A program made the position numbers and the translations under genes. Below, piece after piece: positions 12,370 to 21,799 of a stretch of 64,000 nucleotides of DNA (positions are counted from its first letter, which is position 1; the number at the start of each line of letters is the position of its first letter). Below the pieces are notes generated by a model, which saw only the letters and a list, made by a program, of their open reading frames with translations, ran no database searches and was not told where the DNA came from. The stretch comes from Rhipicephalus microplus (lineage: Eukaryota > Arthropoda > Arachnida > Ixodida > Ixodidae): assembly GCF_043290135.1 (NCBI RefSeq), contig NC_134710.1, positions 200,297,692-200,361,691 on the forward strand. Reading direction: 5' to 3'.

Positions 12370-15000
12370 ATAGCAAATAGCAAATAAACAAGCGTCGCTT
12401 CAACAACTGTGCTTGCTGGCTGCAAAATCCCAAACTGCCATCTTCACAGTGACGACATGGCCAACGTTCACATGGTGTCTCGCAAACCTAGAGACCCTTC
12501 ATCGTTGAAGTCGAAATTCATGGTGTACAGCGGTGAGCACTGTTAAGGTGAACACGCCGGTGCGTGGCCCATGACACTATGAGCATATAGTACCATAAAA
12601 ATTCAGGGTCGTCACTCTGGCCAAAAGCGGCGGCGCTTCAACGCTTCATGCCGACCTTAAGATGGCAACACTGCTCACAAGAAAACGCGCGCCCTAGTTA
12701 TCTACTATGTAGAGTAGCTTTTCTTGTGCATTGTACGTCTAGGGGTTTTTGCGACTGCGATTGTGGCTTTCCGCATTGCGGCTCTGAATCCACCTTTATC
12801 ACCTGTGATTGTGTGGTGCGATATCATCGGGAAGGATCAGGCATGAATCGGATGCAAAAGAACTGCACTTGGTGTCAACGCGATGGCGACGTTGTCACGC
12901 TTTATGTTCATGAGAATTTAATGCAATGAATAGGTACGTACAGCAGCAAGGAGACGCCTTAGAGAAAAATACTATATAGAGTCGCCACTCGAGCCTCTTC
13001 GCGGCCCAGCAAGATAGGCTCTGACCAACCGCTAGGTGGCGCTCCCATGCTCGCTTCCACTCTTCTGTCTCGGCATATCATAGCCGCCTCAGGGGGTCAA
13101 TGAAAACATAAGTTTGGCATCAAATGTTTGCAAAGAAGAAACTTTATTGATTTGTGCAATTTTCCTCATCTGGTTTACTACGTGTCCCACTGAGGACGTT
13201 TAATGCCTCACCACAAAAATCAGTACATTTTGACTAGAAAGTGTTGTTTTTTCATTTATTTTGCACAAAGGGTACAAATTCATGTGGTTTAGATGTGATG
13301 TAGATGCATTACTCTCGTGCCCAGATGGGTGTGAGACTTTTCACCCCGTTCCGGAGTGGCTTCCCGTTCTTGACGATTGTGTGTGTTTGCCTGACTTCTG
13401 ATTAATTATGTTGTGTGTACTTTACTGGTGATAATTTCATTCATTAAAGAGGAAGAAGATGGGTGTGTAGCCTAGTGGTAAAAACACGCGTTTACGAATC
13501 ATGAGGGTACTGGTTCAAATCCGGCCATCGGAAAGGAAGATTTTTGTTATTTTATTTATGCAAAAGACATTATCGGGTCTGACCAGCCACTTGTGGCGCT
13601 GAAAGCAGCACTGTAGCTGGGCCGCAGGGCTCTACGGGAGAGGCCGCTTTTTATGTATGTTTCTCTATGGAGACGCTATAAAATTGTGCCATAACGAGCC
13701 CAGCATGCATCGTGGCCTTCACTTGTTTTTTCTGCCTCTTGGCTTGGTTGCTGCTAGATATGAACACCATCATTACTTTGTAAAGTGTGTATTACATTCG
13801 TCTTTGATGCTTCCAGATAACATTTCTTACATAGTGTTGTTCGGCGCAGAGAGCTTTTTTGTGCTCTGAACTTCTGGCATATTTTCGTAGATCGCTTCAC
13901 ACACACCCCCAAAAAAAAACAACTGTTAAGAATGCAGCGCTGCACGTTTGCGAGAAAATCGTTTCTTGGCTCAAGAAAGTGAGTCACCGTTCACGTTGTT
14001 AGCTTTTCTTTGTACAAGTGCGTGTATTCGAATTCACTGCATGTGTGTACGATTTTGAGAAAAGTGCAGTTATGCTTAGTATCGTTACATATGGCGTTCT
14101 CAAACTGCTTACAACTCTAACGAGTGCAATAAGAAAGAAGTGGTGAATCTGTGAAAGCGCTTGTTAGCTACAACTAAGACGTAATCTTTGAATAAACACT
14201 CCTGCCTTGTTAACAGCTTGCATGGCGCCTAATTGCTTTGTTTTTGCTGCGGCAACTGCTTTGGACCTTTTCGCGAAAGAGCCATGCAAAACGTGTTGGA
14301 GAAAATTTGTGTGAAGGTGGGAAAGGAAGCGTAGCCAAGATTTTTCTGTTCTTTTTTCTGTTCATGGCAGTGTCAAGTGCTGCGGAAATTACGGCCTTGT
14401 TGTGTTGAGCACTATATGTTTATTAGTGTCCATTTATTGAATTTTTCTGCTCTGTGTGTCTTTCTATGATATTGCCTTTATATATATTGCTTGTGTGTAA
14501 CCCATACCTATGATATGGCACCTGTACTTTCGCGTCTTGCAGTGCAATGAGCCTCTGTCTGCGTGCCCACGTTCATCAAACATTAACAATGTGGGCAAGT
14601 GCTTACAAAAAATATCACTTGGAAATAAAAGTTTTGGCTCCTCAAAGATATCTTGTGTTTTATTTAAAATGTGGGCACAGACACACAGTGGCATCGTGTG
14701 TTTCCCGCTCTAGTGGTACAGCCTACACGGAGCTAATCGATGCCTGGAAACTATGCGTAAAAACAAAAAATAATAAAGAATGACCTCAGAGACGAGAACG
14801 TACATATAAGTGGTCTCGGAGGCTGCATATTATTCCTAGCTGCAAGAAAATGGCTTTCGAGGCATTCTCTTTTGCAGTCTCCTATTTATGATGTGCAAAT
14901 GTTTCCAACGACCGTTTGAAGCACTGCTGAACCCAAACCAGCCGCAGAGGTCTCTAGGAGTCGCCTCTCTTAACTTTTCACTAATTATTTTATGCTATCA
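12370..15000 (+). repeat. Tandem segmental duplication, unit 2
   Basis: Second copy of the segment described at 10232-12280, in direct orientation and almost adjacent (about 90 bp apart). It is longer because of an insertion of about 700 bp at 12956-13663. Flanking that insertion, homology with unit 1 resumes at GGAGACGCTATAAAA. Confidence 0.85.
12956..13663 (+). mobile_element. About 700-bp insertion with internal tRNA-like segment
   Basis: Present in duplication unit 2 and absent from unit 1. GGAGACGCC and GGAGACGCT stand at its two edges (near 12952 and 13666), as expected for a short target duplication. Inside, near each end, lies a related sequence CTGACCARCC..GTGGCGCT (about 13020 and 13577). 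Near 13461-13532 there is a tRNA-like block with A-box TAGCCTAGTGGT and perfect B-box GGTTCAAATCC, but the acceptor arms do not pair, so it is not a functional tRNA gene. I cannot name the family. Confidence 0.55.
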
Positions 15001-15289
15001 GCACCATGTAGAAGCCATCGCCAGAAACATTGCAAATACGTAGCATGTGCTCTGCAATACGACATTGATACAATTGTTCGTCGTCTGCTACCGCATATTT
15101 GTCTGCTAAGCTGAAGCTTCCTTAATTTTGAGCTGTTTCCTTCTTTTTTGCAGTTTTTTTTATTAAATATTTCAAACGTAAACTGTTGTATACTGAGTTT
15201 GGAATTTATGCACCAATTTTCAACTCAGATAGACCTTGAAATGCAGGATGCGCCAGCTTAGCCGACAAAAGTGCGGCCAGTGGATAATG

Positions 15290-15549
15290 AACAAGCGTTG
15301 ATGATATGTGGAGTTTAACGTCCCAAAATCTCCGTATGATTAATAAAGACGCCGTAGTGGAGGGCTTCGGAAATTTCGACCACCTGTGGTTCTTTAACGT
15401 GCGCCCAAATCTCAGCACACGGGCCTACAACATTTCCACCTCCATCGGAAATGCAGCCGCCGCAGCCGGGATTGGATTCCGCAACCTGCGGGTCAGCAAC
15501 CGAGTACCTTAGCCACTAGACCACCGCAGCGAGGCGACCAACAAGTGTA
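15290..15549 (-). mobile_element. Ruka-like SINE, full length
   Basis: Complete minus-strand copy, with tail ATATGTGGAGTTTAACGTCC at the left and the tRNA-like head at the right, including the reversed A-box (CCTTAGCCACTAGACCACCG). Short flanking repeats AACAAGCGT (15290) and AACAAGTGT (15540) fit a target duplication. The B-box is changed (GGATTGGATTCC). Confidence 0.9.
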
Positions 15550-15667
15550 TCCATTGCGTGGTACGCGCGGTAGAAAGAGTGCATCGCAGAGCACATGCTG
15601 CGCATGTGCAATGTTTCCGGCGATAGCTGTTACGCAGTGCTGATAGTGCCATCTGCCACGGGCTCGT

Positions 15668-16018
15668 GTGTTCACCCTAACAGTGCTCACCGCTTCACCT
15701 TTGTGTAGGGAATTGGACTTATACGTGCCCCGGCGGAACATGGACCAATTCTGCGGCCTACCGTTGTACGTCGTAGGCAACAGCTGCCCAGCTCTATTCG
15801 GATGTAAGTGGCTCGAAACTCTTCGCTTCCACAGTGACAAAACATGCGGTCTACACAAGCTGCGCTATGACACGAACCCTGACGCAAGCCAAGAGGACCA
15901 CAGCATGCAACAAAAAGGACTCCTCGGCATATACAGTCCCATGTTCAACGAGATCTTCGGAAAGATAGGTGACCAAGCTACCTTATTTTTCTCAAACGGA
16001 CCTGTAAACAAGACCTGA
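15668..16018 (+). pseudogene. Ty3/Gypsy-type pol fragment (protease to RT junction)
   Basis: The open frame reads LPLYVVGNSCPALFGCKWLE near residues 31-50 and ends with a GKIGDQATLFFSNGPV block. This layout is typical of the stretch between the aspartic protease end (LPL-x-V-V, then GPxLLGRDWL) and the reverse transcriptase start (LG-x-x-x-G-x-x-A-T-L) in Ty3/Gypsy elements. The usual Arg-Asp before Trp is replaced by Cys-Lys, the following RT is missing, and no LTRs are visible nearby. It is a scrap, not a gene. Confidence 0.5.
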
Positions 16019-16386
16019 ATGCACAAACAACATGCGCGTTATTCTCGCATCTTTCCGCAAAATGTGGGACGCCAGTGGTCTGTTCACGGAATGTCATGTG
16101 GAAATGAGTTCTCGATTTGTCATTGTACGACGTTAGATATGAGCTGTGAATTTTCTTTCACCTGCTTTACCATGCACTCGAAAAGTACCGCATTCTCTCG
16201 CTTGATGATTGTGCACAACCAACTGAAGTCACTTTGTTTTGGGCTTTTTTCATTGTGCAAGCGGAGATAGCAACTTCTAGCCGAAAAGTACGAAATCTTG
16301 ATAGGCTCAGTGCTTATGGTGCTGACATTTTCCTCGCGTTTTAGAAAAAAAAATGCTAGGCCTGCCTAGGACACGCCGCACAGTCA

Positions 16387-16611
16387 CAGCGAAAGCTGGA
16401 TTTGATTGATACGTGGGGTTTAAAGTCCCAATACCACCATATATCACCAGAGACGCCGTAGTGCAGGACTGAGGAAATTTCGACCACCTGAGGGTTCTTT
16501 AACGTGCACCTAAATTTGAGCACACTGGCCTAAGACATTTCCGCCTCCATCGGAAACGCAGCCGTCGTAGCCGGGATTCGATCCCGTGACCTGCGGGTCA
16601 GAGCGAAAGCT
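16387..16611 (-). mobile_element. 5'-truncated Ruka-like SINE with perfect 10-bp target duplication
   Basis: The minus-strand body (about 16398-16601) keeps the tail and the B-box region (GGGATTCGATCCC in plus-strand reading) but lacks the A-box. AGCGAAAGCT occurs on both sides (16388-16397 and 16602-16611). Because the flanks match exactly, the truncation happened at insertion and not by later decay. Confidence 0.9.
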
Positions 16612-16644
16612 TGACGAACGGCCTTTGAAAGCTTTTTTTCTGAA

Positions 16645-17270
16645 CACTCTTTGGGTAACTGGTACAAGCACACTTACTGAGTACCAACTAAGTCATGAAT
16701 AATCATAAAGTTTTGTGTAGTAGGCCAGCATTCACTATGTTATCCTTTGTCAGTCTTCGGAGAAGCGTGGAATACGCTGCTCACTTGCTCGGAATTGCGT
16801 GCACTTTGTTTCACACGGTGGCTGACCACAATGAAGAATTGTGCCTGAAGTACGTATACGCCACAGTTATAAGTATTCAATAACAAGTTTGTAGTGGGTT
16901 AGAGCATTGCACGACGCAATTGTTGCGTAATTCACAATGTGGGACGCCTGGTGGGCTTTTTATATTCTGGAACGCTTATTACTCATATTAACGCGATTTC
17001 GATCCCGGCATCAAGACTGCTTACGGCCAGTTTAGAAACGAGTGGCATGCACCGACGTGGCTCAGTGGTAGAATACTTGGCTGCACACAGCCGACCCGAG
17101 TTCTAATACCATTGTGTTCTTGATGTTTATTATTTCTTGCGATAGTGGTTACTGAAACCGGTGGTGGTGGCGGACAGCTATGGCTCCGCCCGTGACCCGT
17201 GGTCTGAGCTCATAAAAGCTTTTGCTGTAAAAAAAATAATGGTGAGGAGGAGATAGGACCAGGGGGCGGA
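16645..17270 (+). repeat. Interspersed repeat family B with tRNA-like module, copy 1
   Basis: The segment aligns, in inverted orientation, with 45105-45985. Shared blocks include TCTTTGGGTAACT (16650), GGCCAGCATTCACT (16723), TTCACAATGTGGGACGCC (16932) and ATAGTGGTTACTGAAACCGG (17142). A tRNA-like segment sits inside, with A-box TGGCTCAGTGGT (17058-17069) and a degenerate B-box near 17100. The segment 17216-17238 ends in an A-rich run. No open frame is conserved. The label B is mine; it is not Ruka. Confidence 0.75.
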
Positions 17271-17929
17271 AACTCCCTGTACCTCCCATGTATTCGCTCT
17301 AGCATTCTGATACGCAGCGGGAAAGCCGTTTTTACCGCAGGTGATAAATTACGAACAGAAAATTTGTGTCATGATGTCACTAGTGAGGTCACTATGTAGA
17401 GGGAAAGGACGAAAATTCCAGAGGAGGGTTCCCGCGGAAGCCCTCCTTTCCCACTTCGCATGCAAGCGGATTGTGCTCGTGCCTTTTTCAGGTCCGCTCG
17501 CCGCTTGTGTGATGCGGCCATTTCTAAAATTTTGTTAGCCATTTTTTTATTTTGTTCGCGTGTTCTGAAGAGGCGATAGTCAAGCTGACTGATTTCCCCA
17601 GTAAGACTAAACTTGATTATCAAAAATAAAATGAACTTTTTATTGCACGTTTTGTATAGAAAGCACCAGACATATACCTAGTGTCAAAATGCCAATGCCA
17701 AGGCAGGTTTAACTTTGAACTGACATACGGACATAATGAGCAAACGTTAAATTCAGAATATCTGAACCGTTTCAAAAATTATTAACGATCGCGAGTGGGA
17801 CACGTTGTATTTGACTCAATCACTTTCGTTATGACGTTGCACATAGTTTTTTTACTAAAACGTCGGTACCAAACAGCACTAAAGAGAAGAGGCACGAATA
17901 GACTTGAAGGGATCGGAAGTTTTTGGAGA
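17271..17929. other. No gene recognised
   Basis: Mixed sequence without conserved coding potential. The open frame near 17341-17538 has no recognisable domain. Confidence 0.4.
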
Positions 17930-17950
17930 AAGAACGTCGCTGCAAACAGT

Positions 17951-18030
17951 GTTTCGGCAAGTTCACTTCTCTTCGTCAGGACATGCAACAGTATCGTCTT
18001 GACGAAGAAAAGCTGGCTTCTCTAAACATT
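17951..18030. repeat. Inverted pair of hammerhead-like motifs
   Basis: On the minus strand CTGACGA (17973-17979) is followed 17 nt later by GAAAC (17951-17955), the spacing and wording of a hammerhead ribozyme core (CUGANGA, stem II, GAAA). The plus strand just to the right carries a diverged version (TTGACGA then TAAAC near 17999-18026). The two arms are inverted around TCTTCGTCAGGAC and GTCTTGACGAAGA. Such inverted pairs are known from Penelope-like elements. Stem II is weak, so activity is doubtful. Confidence 0.45.
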
Positions 18031-19556
18031 GGATCGAGCGACATTCCCTGCAATAATTTTTAGAAGCATTTAGTCCATCACGTGTATTGGAGTGACAGTA
18101 TTAGAAGACTCACGAATTTTCAAACCGTGGCTACAAAAATTTTATGAACAGGAAGCAGCCTATAATTACTTGACATCATTTGAACTACACTCCAAAAGTT
18201 AAAAAAAGCTAAGACTACATAGCCGAGCCAACTCAAATTCAAGCCTTTCAAAAACAAATTTCCCGACAGCAGCTTGGCTGCCGTCTTCACTAATTAGTCA
18301 AGTGACACTGCACCTTTGTCTGTCCACTCAGGCTTGTAGAGAACTGGGTTTACTCATGTACTCTTGAAAAATCAATACCTGCTGAATTGATGAGTCTAAA
18401 TACTTGTCCTCTCCCGCGGCCTTTAAAAAATGCTCGAAAACTTTTGTGGATGTAGAAATCTCCGGGTTAGCACACCGCCGAGACGCGGAAAATCTAAGTT
18501 ACCTGAGTAAACCATCTTCGATGAATGCATGGTTGACTTCGGCGTAGCTCACTGTATCTTCCGTTCTCTGCCCGCCACCACTTGTTGACTTCATCTTTCC
18601 TGTAGATGGCATGCACGCTAACCGAGCGAGATAACCGAGCATGATCCAACTTGTAATATCACTGAGCGAGAGGTGAAAAGGAGCGGAGGCGGTTGCTACG
18701 AGCTAAAGTCAATCACTTCCCGCGCTTCGCCAGATTTAAAATTTACAAAATAAGGAATAAAAAAGATATATAAACAAAAGAAAATTTATCTACAGGGGTA
18801 TGATTTTTTTATTTGTAAAAATTTGTGAAAGCCTATAAATGCCAACTTTCACGTGAACCTCACTCCATTGAACCGGATCTTAAGATGCTTGGCGACCGCT
18901 ACGAGCGTGCATGTTCTTTGAAAACGGGACTAGTGCTGAGTTGCCGAGTCCTGATAGGACCTCTAGGTAAGGTAGTGAAGGCAAAAAAGAAACCAGTCTC
19001 TGGAAAAGTTAGAAGGCCTCTTTCAGAATAAGCGACCGTAGGTTTTGAAAGCTCGATGCACTCCATACGCATTACGCTTAACAGTGCAGCAAGACCTGTG
19101 AATGCAACAAAAGAATGGTTATCTTCGCATATGTTTCCATCAGACAACCTACCGTACCATGTTTGCCATTTATGCAATACAATTTGGACAGTGCTATATA
19201 GGGGTGCGGAGACTACAGGACAGCTTTTAAACCTATTGTAGACACAGACCGATCTCAAGTAGAATTACTTTTAAAAATGATTCATCGGGCTGTGACAGTA
19301 CCAACGAGAAATAAGAAAAAGTGCATTCGTATGCCTGAGCCCATATCCGTATTACGCGGATGCGATATCAGCGATATGGGTGACACCCATATCGGATTCA
19401 GATGCGATAGCAGCGATATGACTAGCAGCTAATTTGTGTGTGACTGTGTGTCTTACGTACTAAATTTCTTTACAAGTGCATTGAGAAAATGTAAAAAAAA
19501 ACAATGAATTTGTTATGTGCCTCAAGAATGATCTACGCGCTGTTGATTTTCATACC
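18031..19556. other. No gene recognised
   Basis: AT-rich DNA. The part up to about 18300 may be attached to the Penelope-like inverted motif, but no coding sequence is visible. Around 19340-19430 short phrases built on GCGATAKSAGCGATATG recur (about 30-50 bp apart), which looks like local duplication. Confidence 0.35.
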
Positions 19557-19662
19557 GATTGATTTACGTGTAGTGTTTAACGTCCCAAATCTACCATATG
19601 ATTATGACAGACGCCGTAGTGCAGGGCTCCGAAAATTTTGACCATCTAGGGTTTTTAAACTG
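19557..19662 (-). mobile_element. Ruka-like SINE fragment (3' half)
   Basis: Minus-strand tail and central block (GTTTAACGTCCCAAATCTACC, then GACGCCGTAGTGCAGGGCTC). It stops at the TTTTTAAAC near 19660; the tRNA-like head is absent. Confidence 0.85.
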
Positions 19663-19879
19663 ATTGTCATATTGGGGACCTTTGTTGTTAAACGCTAGGC
19701 GAAAATACGCTCAACGTTGATTACAATTACTTTGTAGTTAAAAGAGCTCTGAACCAAAAGTTTATTTTGAAGTGCGCAACTGTGACCTGAATTCTGGTGC
19801 AGCGAGGCATGGCGCACGTTTACAAAAGCCCCCTCCTCTTCCCATAAACTGCGAAGTTGCTATGTGCCTAAAAGCATCC

Positions 19880-19880
<1 letters not shown>

Positions 19881-19948
<68 letters not shown>
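19881..19948. repeat. (TA)n microsatellite, about 34 units
   Basis: Uninterrupted TA dinucleotides. First of three long TA runs within 730 bp, each separated from the next by an inverted repeat. Confidence 0.98.
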
Positions 19949-19950
<2 letters not shown>

Positions 19951-19961
19951 GATCTACCAGA

Positions 19962-20164
19962 CAATAATGCCAAGGAATGTATAGGGGAAGGTACAAGAAC
20001 CATTGTATTGTAAACAAGAAAAAAGAAAAGTGTATGAAAAAATAACTTGCCGTGAACACGATTCCTGTTCACGGCAAGGTATTTTTTTTCAGCCACTTAT
20101 CTTTGTTCTTATTTACATTACAATGGTTCTCATACCTTCCCCTATACATTCTTTGGCATTATTG
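19962..20164. repeat. Long inverted repeat 1 (arms about 97 bp)
   Basis: The outer arms CAATAATGCCAAGGAATGTA (from 19962) and its near-exact reverse complement (ending 20164) are followed inward by matching blocks containing GGGGAAGGTA and AACCATTGTA. The centre is a perfect 13-bp stem, CTTGCCGTGAACA (20046-20058) with TGTTCACGGCAAG (20066-20078), around a 7-nt loop. The arms differ at several positions, so the repeat is not an assembly artefact of recent origin. Confidence 0.92.
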
Positions 20165-20231
20165 TGTGTTATGTCTCGCTATTATTGCGTCAAAAGACGG
20201 AAAAACGAGCCCTTAGGTATACACTTCTTTC

Positions 20232-20234
<3 letters not shown>

Positions 20235-20318
<84 letters not shown>
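20235..20318. repeat. (TA)n microsatellite, about 42 units
   Basis: Uninterrupted TA run between the two long inverted repeats. Confidence 0.98.
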
Positions 20319-20321
<3 letters not shown>

Positions 20322-20354
20322 GGCAGGCATCGTGGTTGAGTGGCCGTAGCGTTG

Positions 20355-20530
20355 CATATAGTCAAGTAGATCCTCCGCGAGGGGTCACAACATAGTTTAT
20401 TTCGACGTTTCGGCCTATTATCATCATCAGGATCATCAGTCTGGCCTTCATCAGGATCCTGATGAAGGCCAGACGCTAGGCCGAAACGTTGAAATAAACC
20501 ACGTTGTGACCGCTCACGGAATATCTACTT

Positions 20531-20536
<6 letters not shown>
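20355..20536. repeat. Long inverted repeat 2 with hammerhead-like cores
   Basis: The arms are bounded by ATAGTCAAGTAGAT (left) and ATCTACTTGACTAT (right), and both contain GTCACAAC and TTTATTTC-type blocks in mirror order. A 36-bp perfect palindrome (20439-20474) lies at the centre. In the right arm CTGATGA (20459-20465) is followed by GGCC, an 8-nt loop, GGCC and GAAA (20483-20486): the wording of a hammerhead core with a 4-bp stem II. The left arm repeats it on the other strand with stem II lost. Penelope-like elements are known to carry such ribozymes in their terminal repeats. Confidence 0.7.

Positions 20537-20607
<71 letters not shown>
20536..20607. repeat. (TA)n microsatellite, about 36 units
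   Basis: Third TA run of the block. It directly abuts the end of inverted repeat 2. Confidence 0.98.
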
Positions 20608-20613
<6 letters not shown>

Positions 20614-20879
20614 CGTTTGTTGCTTTTCATTGTGCCGAACAAAGCAGCAAAAAGTCAGCATCAAAGGAGGCCACAGATTATAGAAAAACGGCTATTTGGG
20701 CTACTTGGTTGAATTTCATTTTATCCGTGTTATGTGTTGTTCCTCTTTGCATTCCATTCTTCGGCTTTCATACGCTTTTCCTCTAGCACTTTCGTGCTTG
20801 CGCTGCAACCCCTAATAACCGCAGATTATCTGTGTGCGATACTGAATATGCTCTAAAGTTTGTGTTCTGGCCGTTTATA

Positions 20880-21200
20880 ACACGATAGAATGAAAGCTTT
20901 TCTTTTGAAGAAATTCGGGCGTCGGCATCCTTGGTTGTGAGCGGAAAAAAACATGGCCTTGTCTGTGCTCAAAAATCAAGAAAGGTGCAAATAAAGTAAT
21001 AAAAATATTCGTTTCGATCAAGAATCGAACCCAGGCTATGTGCGTGGCAAGCAGGGGCTGCACCACAAAGCCAAGGTACGGCTTGAAAATGTGTCAAAAA
21101 AATAAAAAAATAAAAACTCTTTATGAGTCTTCCGTTCCAGTGAGAACTGAACACAGGCCGTTGGTGTTGCAAGAAGGTGAGCTACCACATAGCTACCGTA
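20880..21200. repeat. Partial copy of composite repeat family C
   Basis: The left part (GAAATTCGGGCGTCGGCATC near 20909) matches the starts of the larger copies at 24.73 and 53.57 kb. It is followed, on the minus strand, by tRNA-like segments with B-box-like GGGTTCGATTCT (about 21013) and A-box-like TGGCTTTGTGGT (about 21063). A second, weaker tRNA-like segment follows at 21130-21200. Confidence 0.6.
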
Positions 21201-21710
21201 TTTGTTAATTCAAGTACTTAAAAAATTCTTGTAATGAGAGTATTCTCCTCAATACATGTAAGATATTGCGTGGAAAAAACTCGAAATTGCACCAGGTGAC
21301 AAAACATGTAAATTGCGGTGAGCGGTTGTTTTAAAGGCACGCTCGTTAAAAAGCCCTCAGATATATTTATTGATCGTCTGCAACAAAAGCATCAACAAAG
21401 GGAGCAAATGCTACAGGTTCGCGTATTGACTTAGGGACACGTCGGGAGCCTTTCACTGATTCGCAAAGGGAGAAATAGGGCAATGTGGAGACTTCACTGT
21501 ACTTTCAACAGGCTACTCCAGAATAGCTTGGAACGGCCAATGTTACTCGCAGGGTAGTAGTTTCATTATAACATGCTGGAGGGATGCACCGAGAATCGAA
21601 ACTAGGCGACCAGTTGAGAAGGTGATGCGTGTGTGACGGGATTACACTATTGCTTTTGAAGACGATAGTCTTTCTTGGGGACCTTAGATGAAAAAAATTT
21701 TGGTGTGCCA

Positions 21711-21766
21711 GCCTGTCTGCCTGCCTGCCTGTCTGTCTGCCTGTCTGTCTGTCTGTCTGTCTGTCC
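21711..21766 (+). repeat. (CTGT/CTGC)n tetranucleotide microsatellite
   Basis: About fourteen tetranucleotide units, mixing CTGC and CTGT. Confidence 0.95.
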
Positions 21767-21799
21767 GCCCTTGACGATACCTCAAACGGCCAACCCCAT

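Noticed and set aside
13461..13535. tRNA gene
   Set aside because: A-box and B-box are good, but the acceptor and part of the T arm do not pair; it is part of an inserted repeat.
17050..17112. tRNA gene
   Set aside because: The A-box is good but the B-box is broken, and the same unit recurs inside repeat family B at 45.3 kb.
19860..20395. Open frames of repeated Tyr-Ile
   Set aside because: Pure translation of the TA microsatellites.
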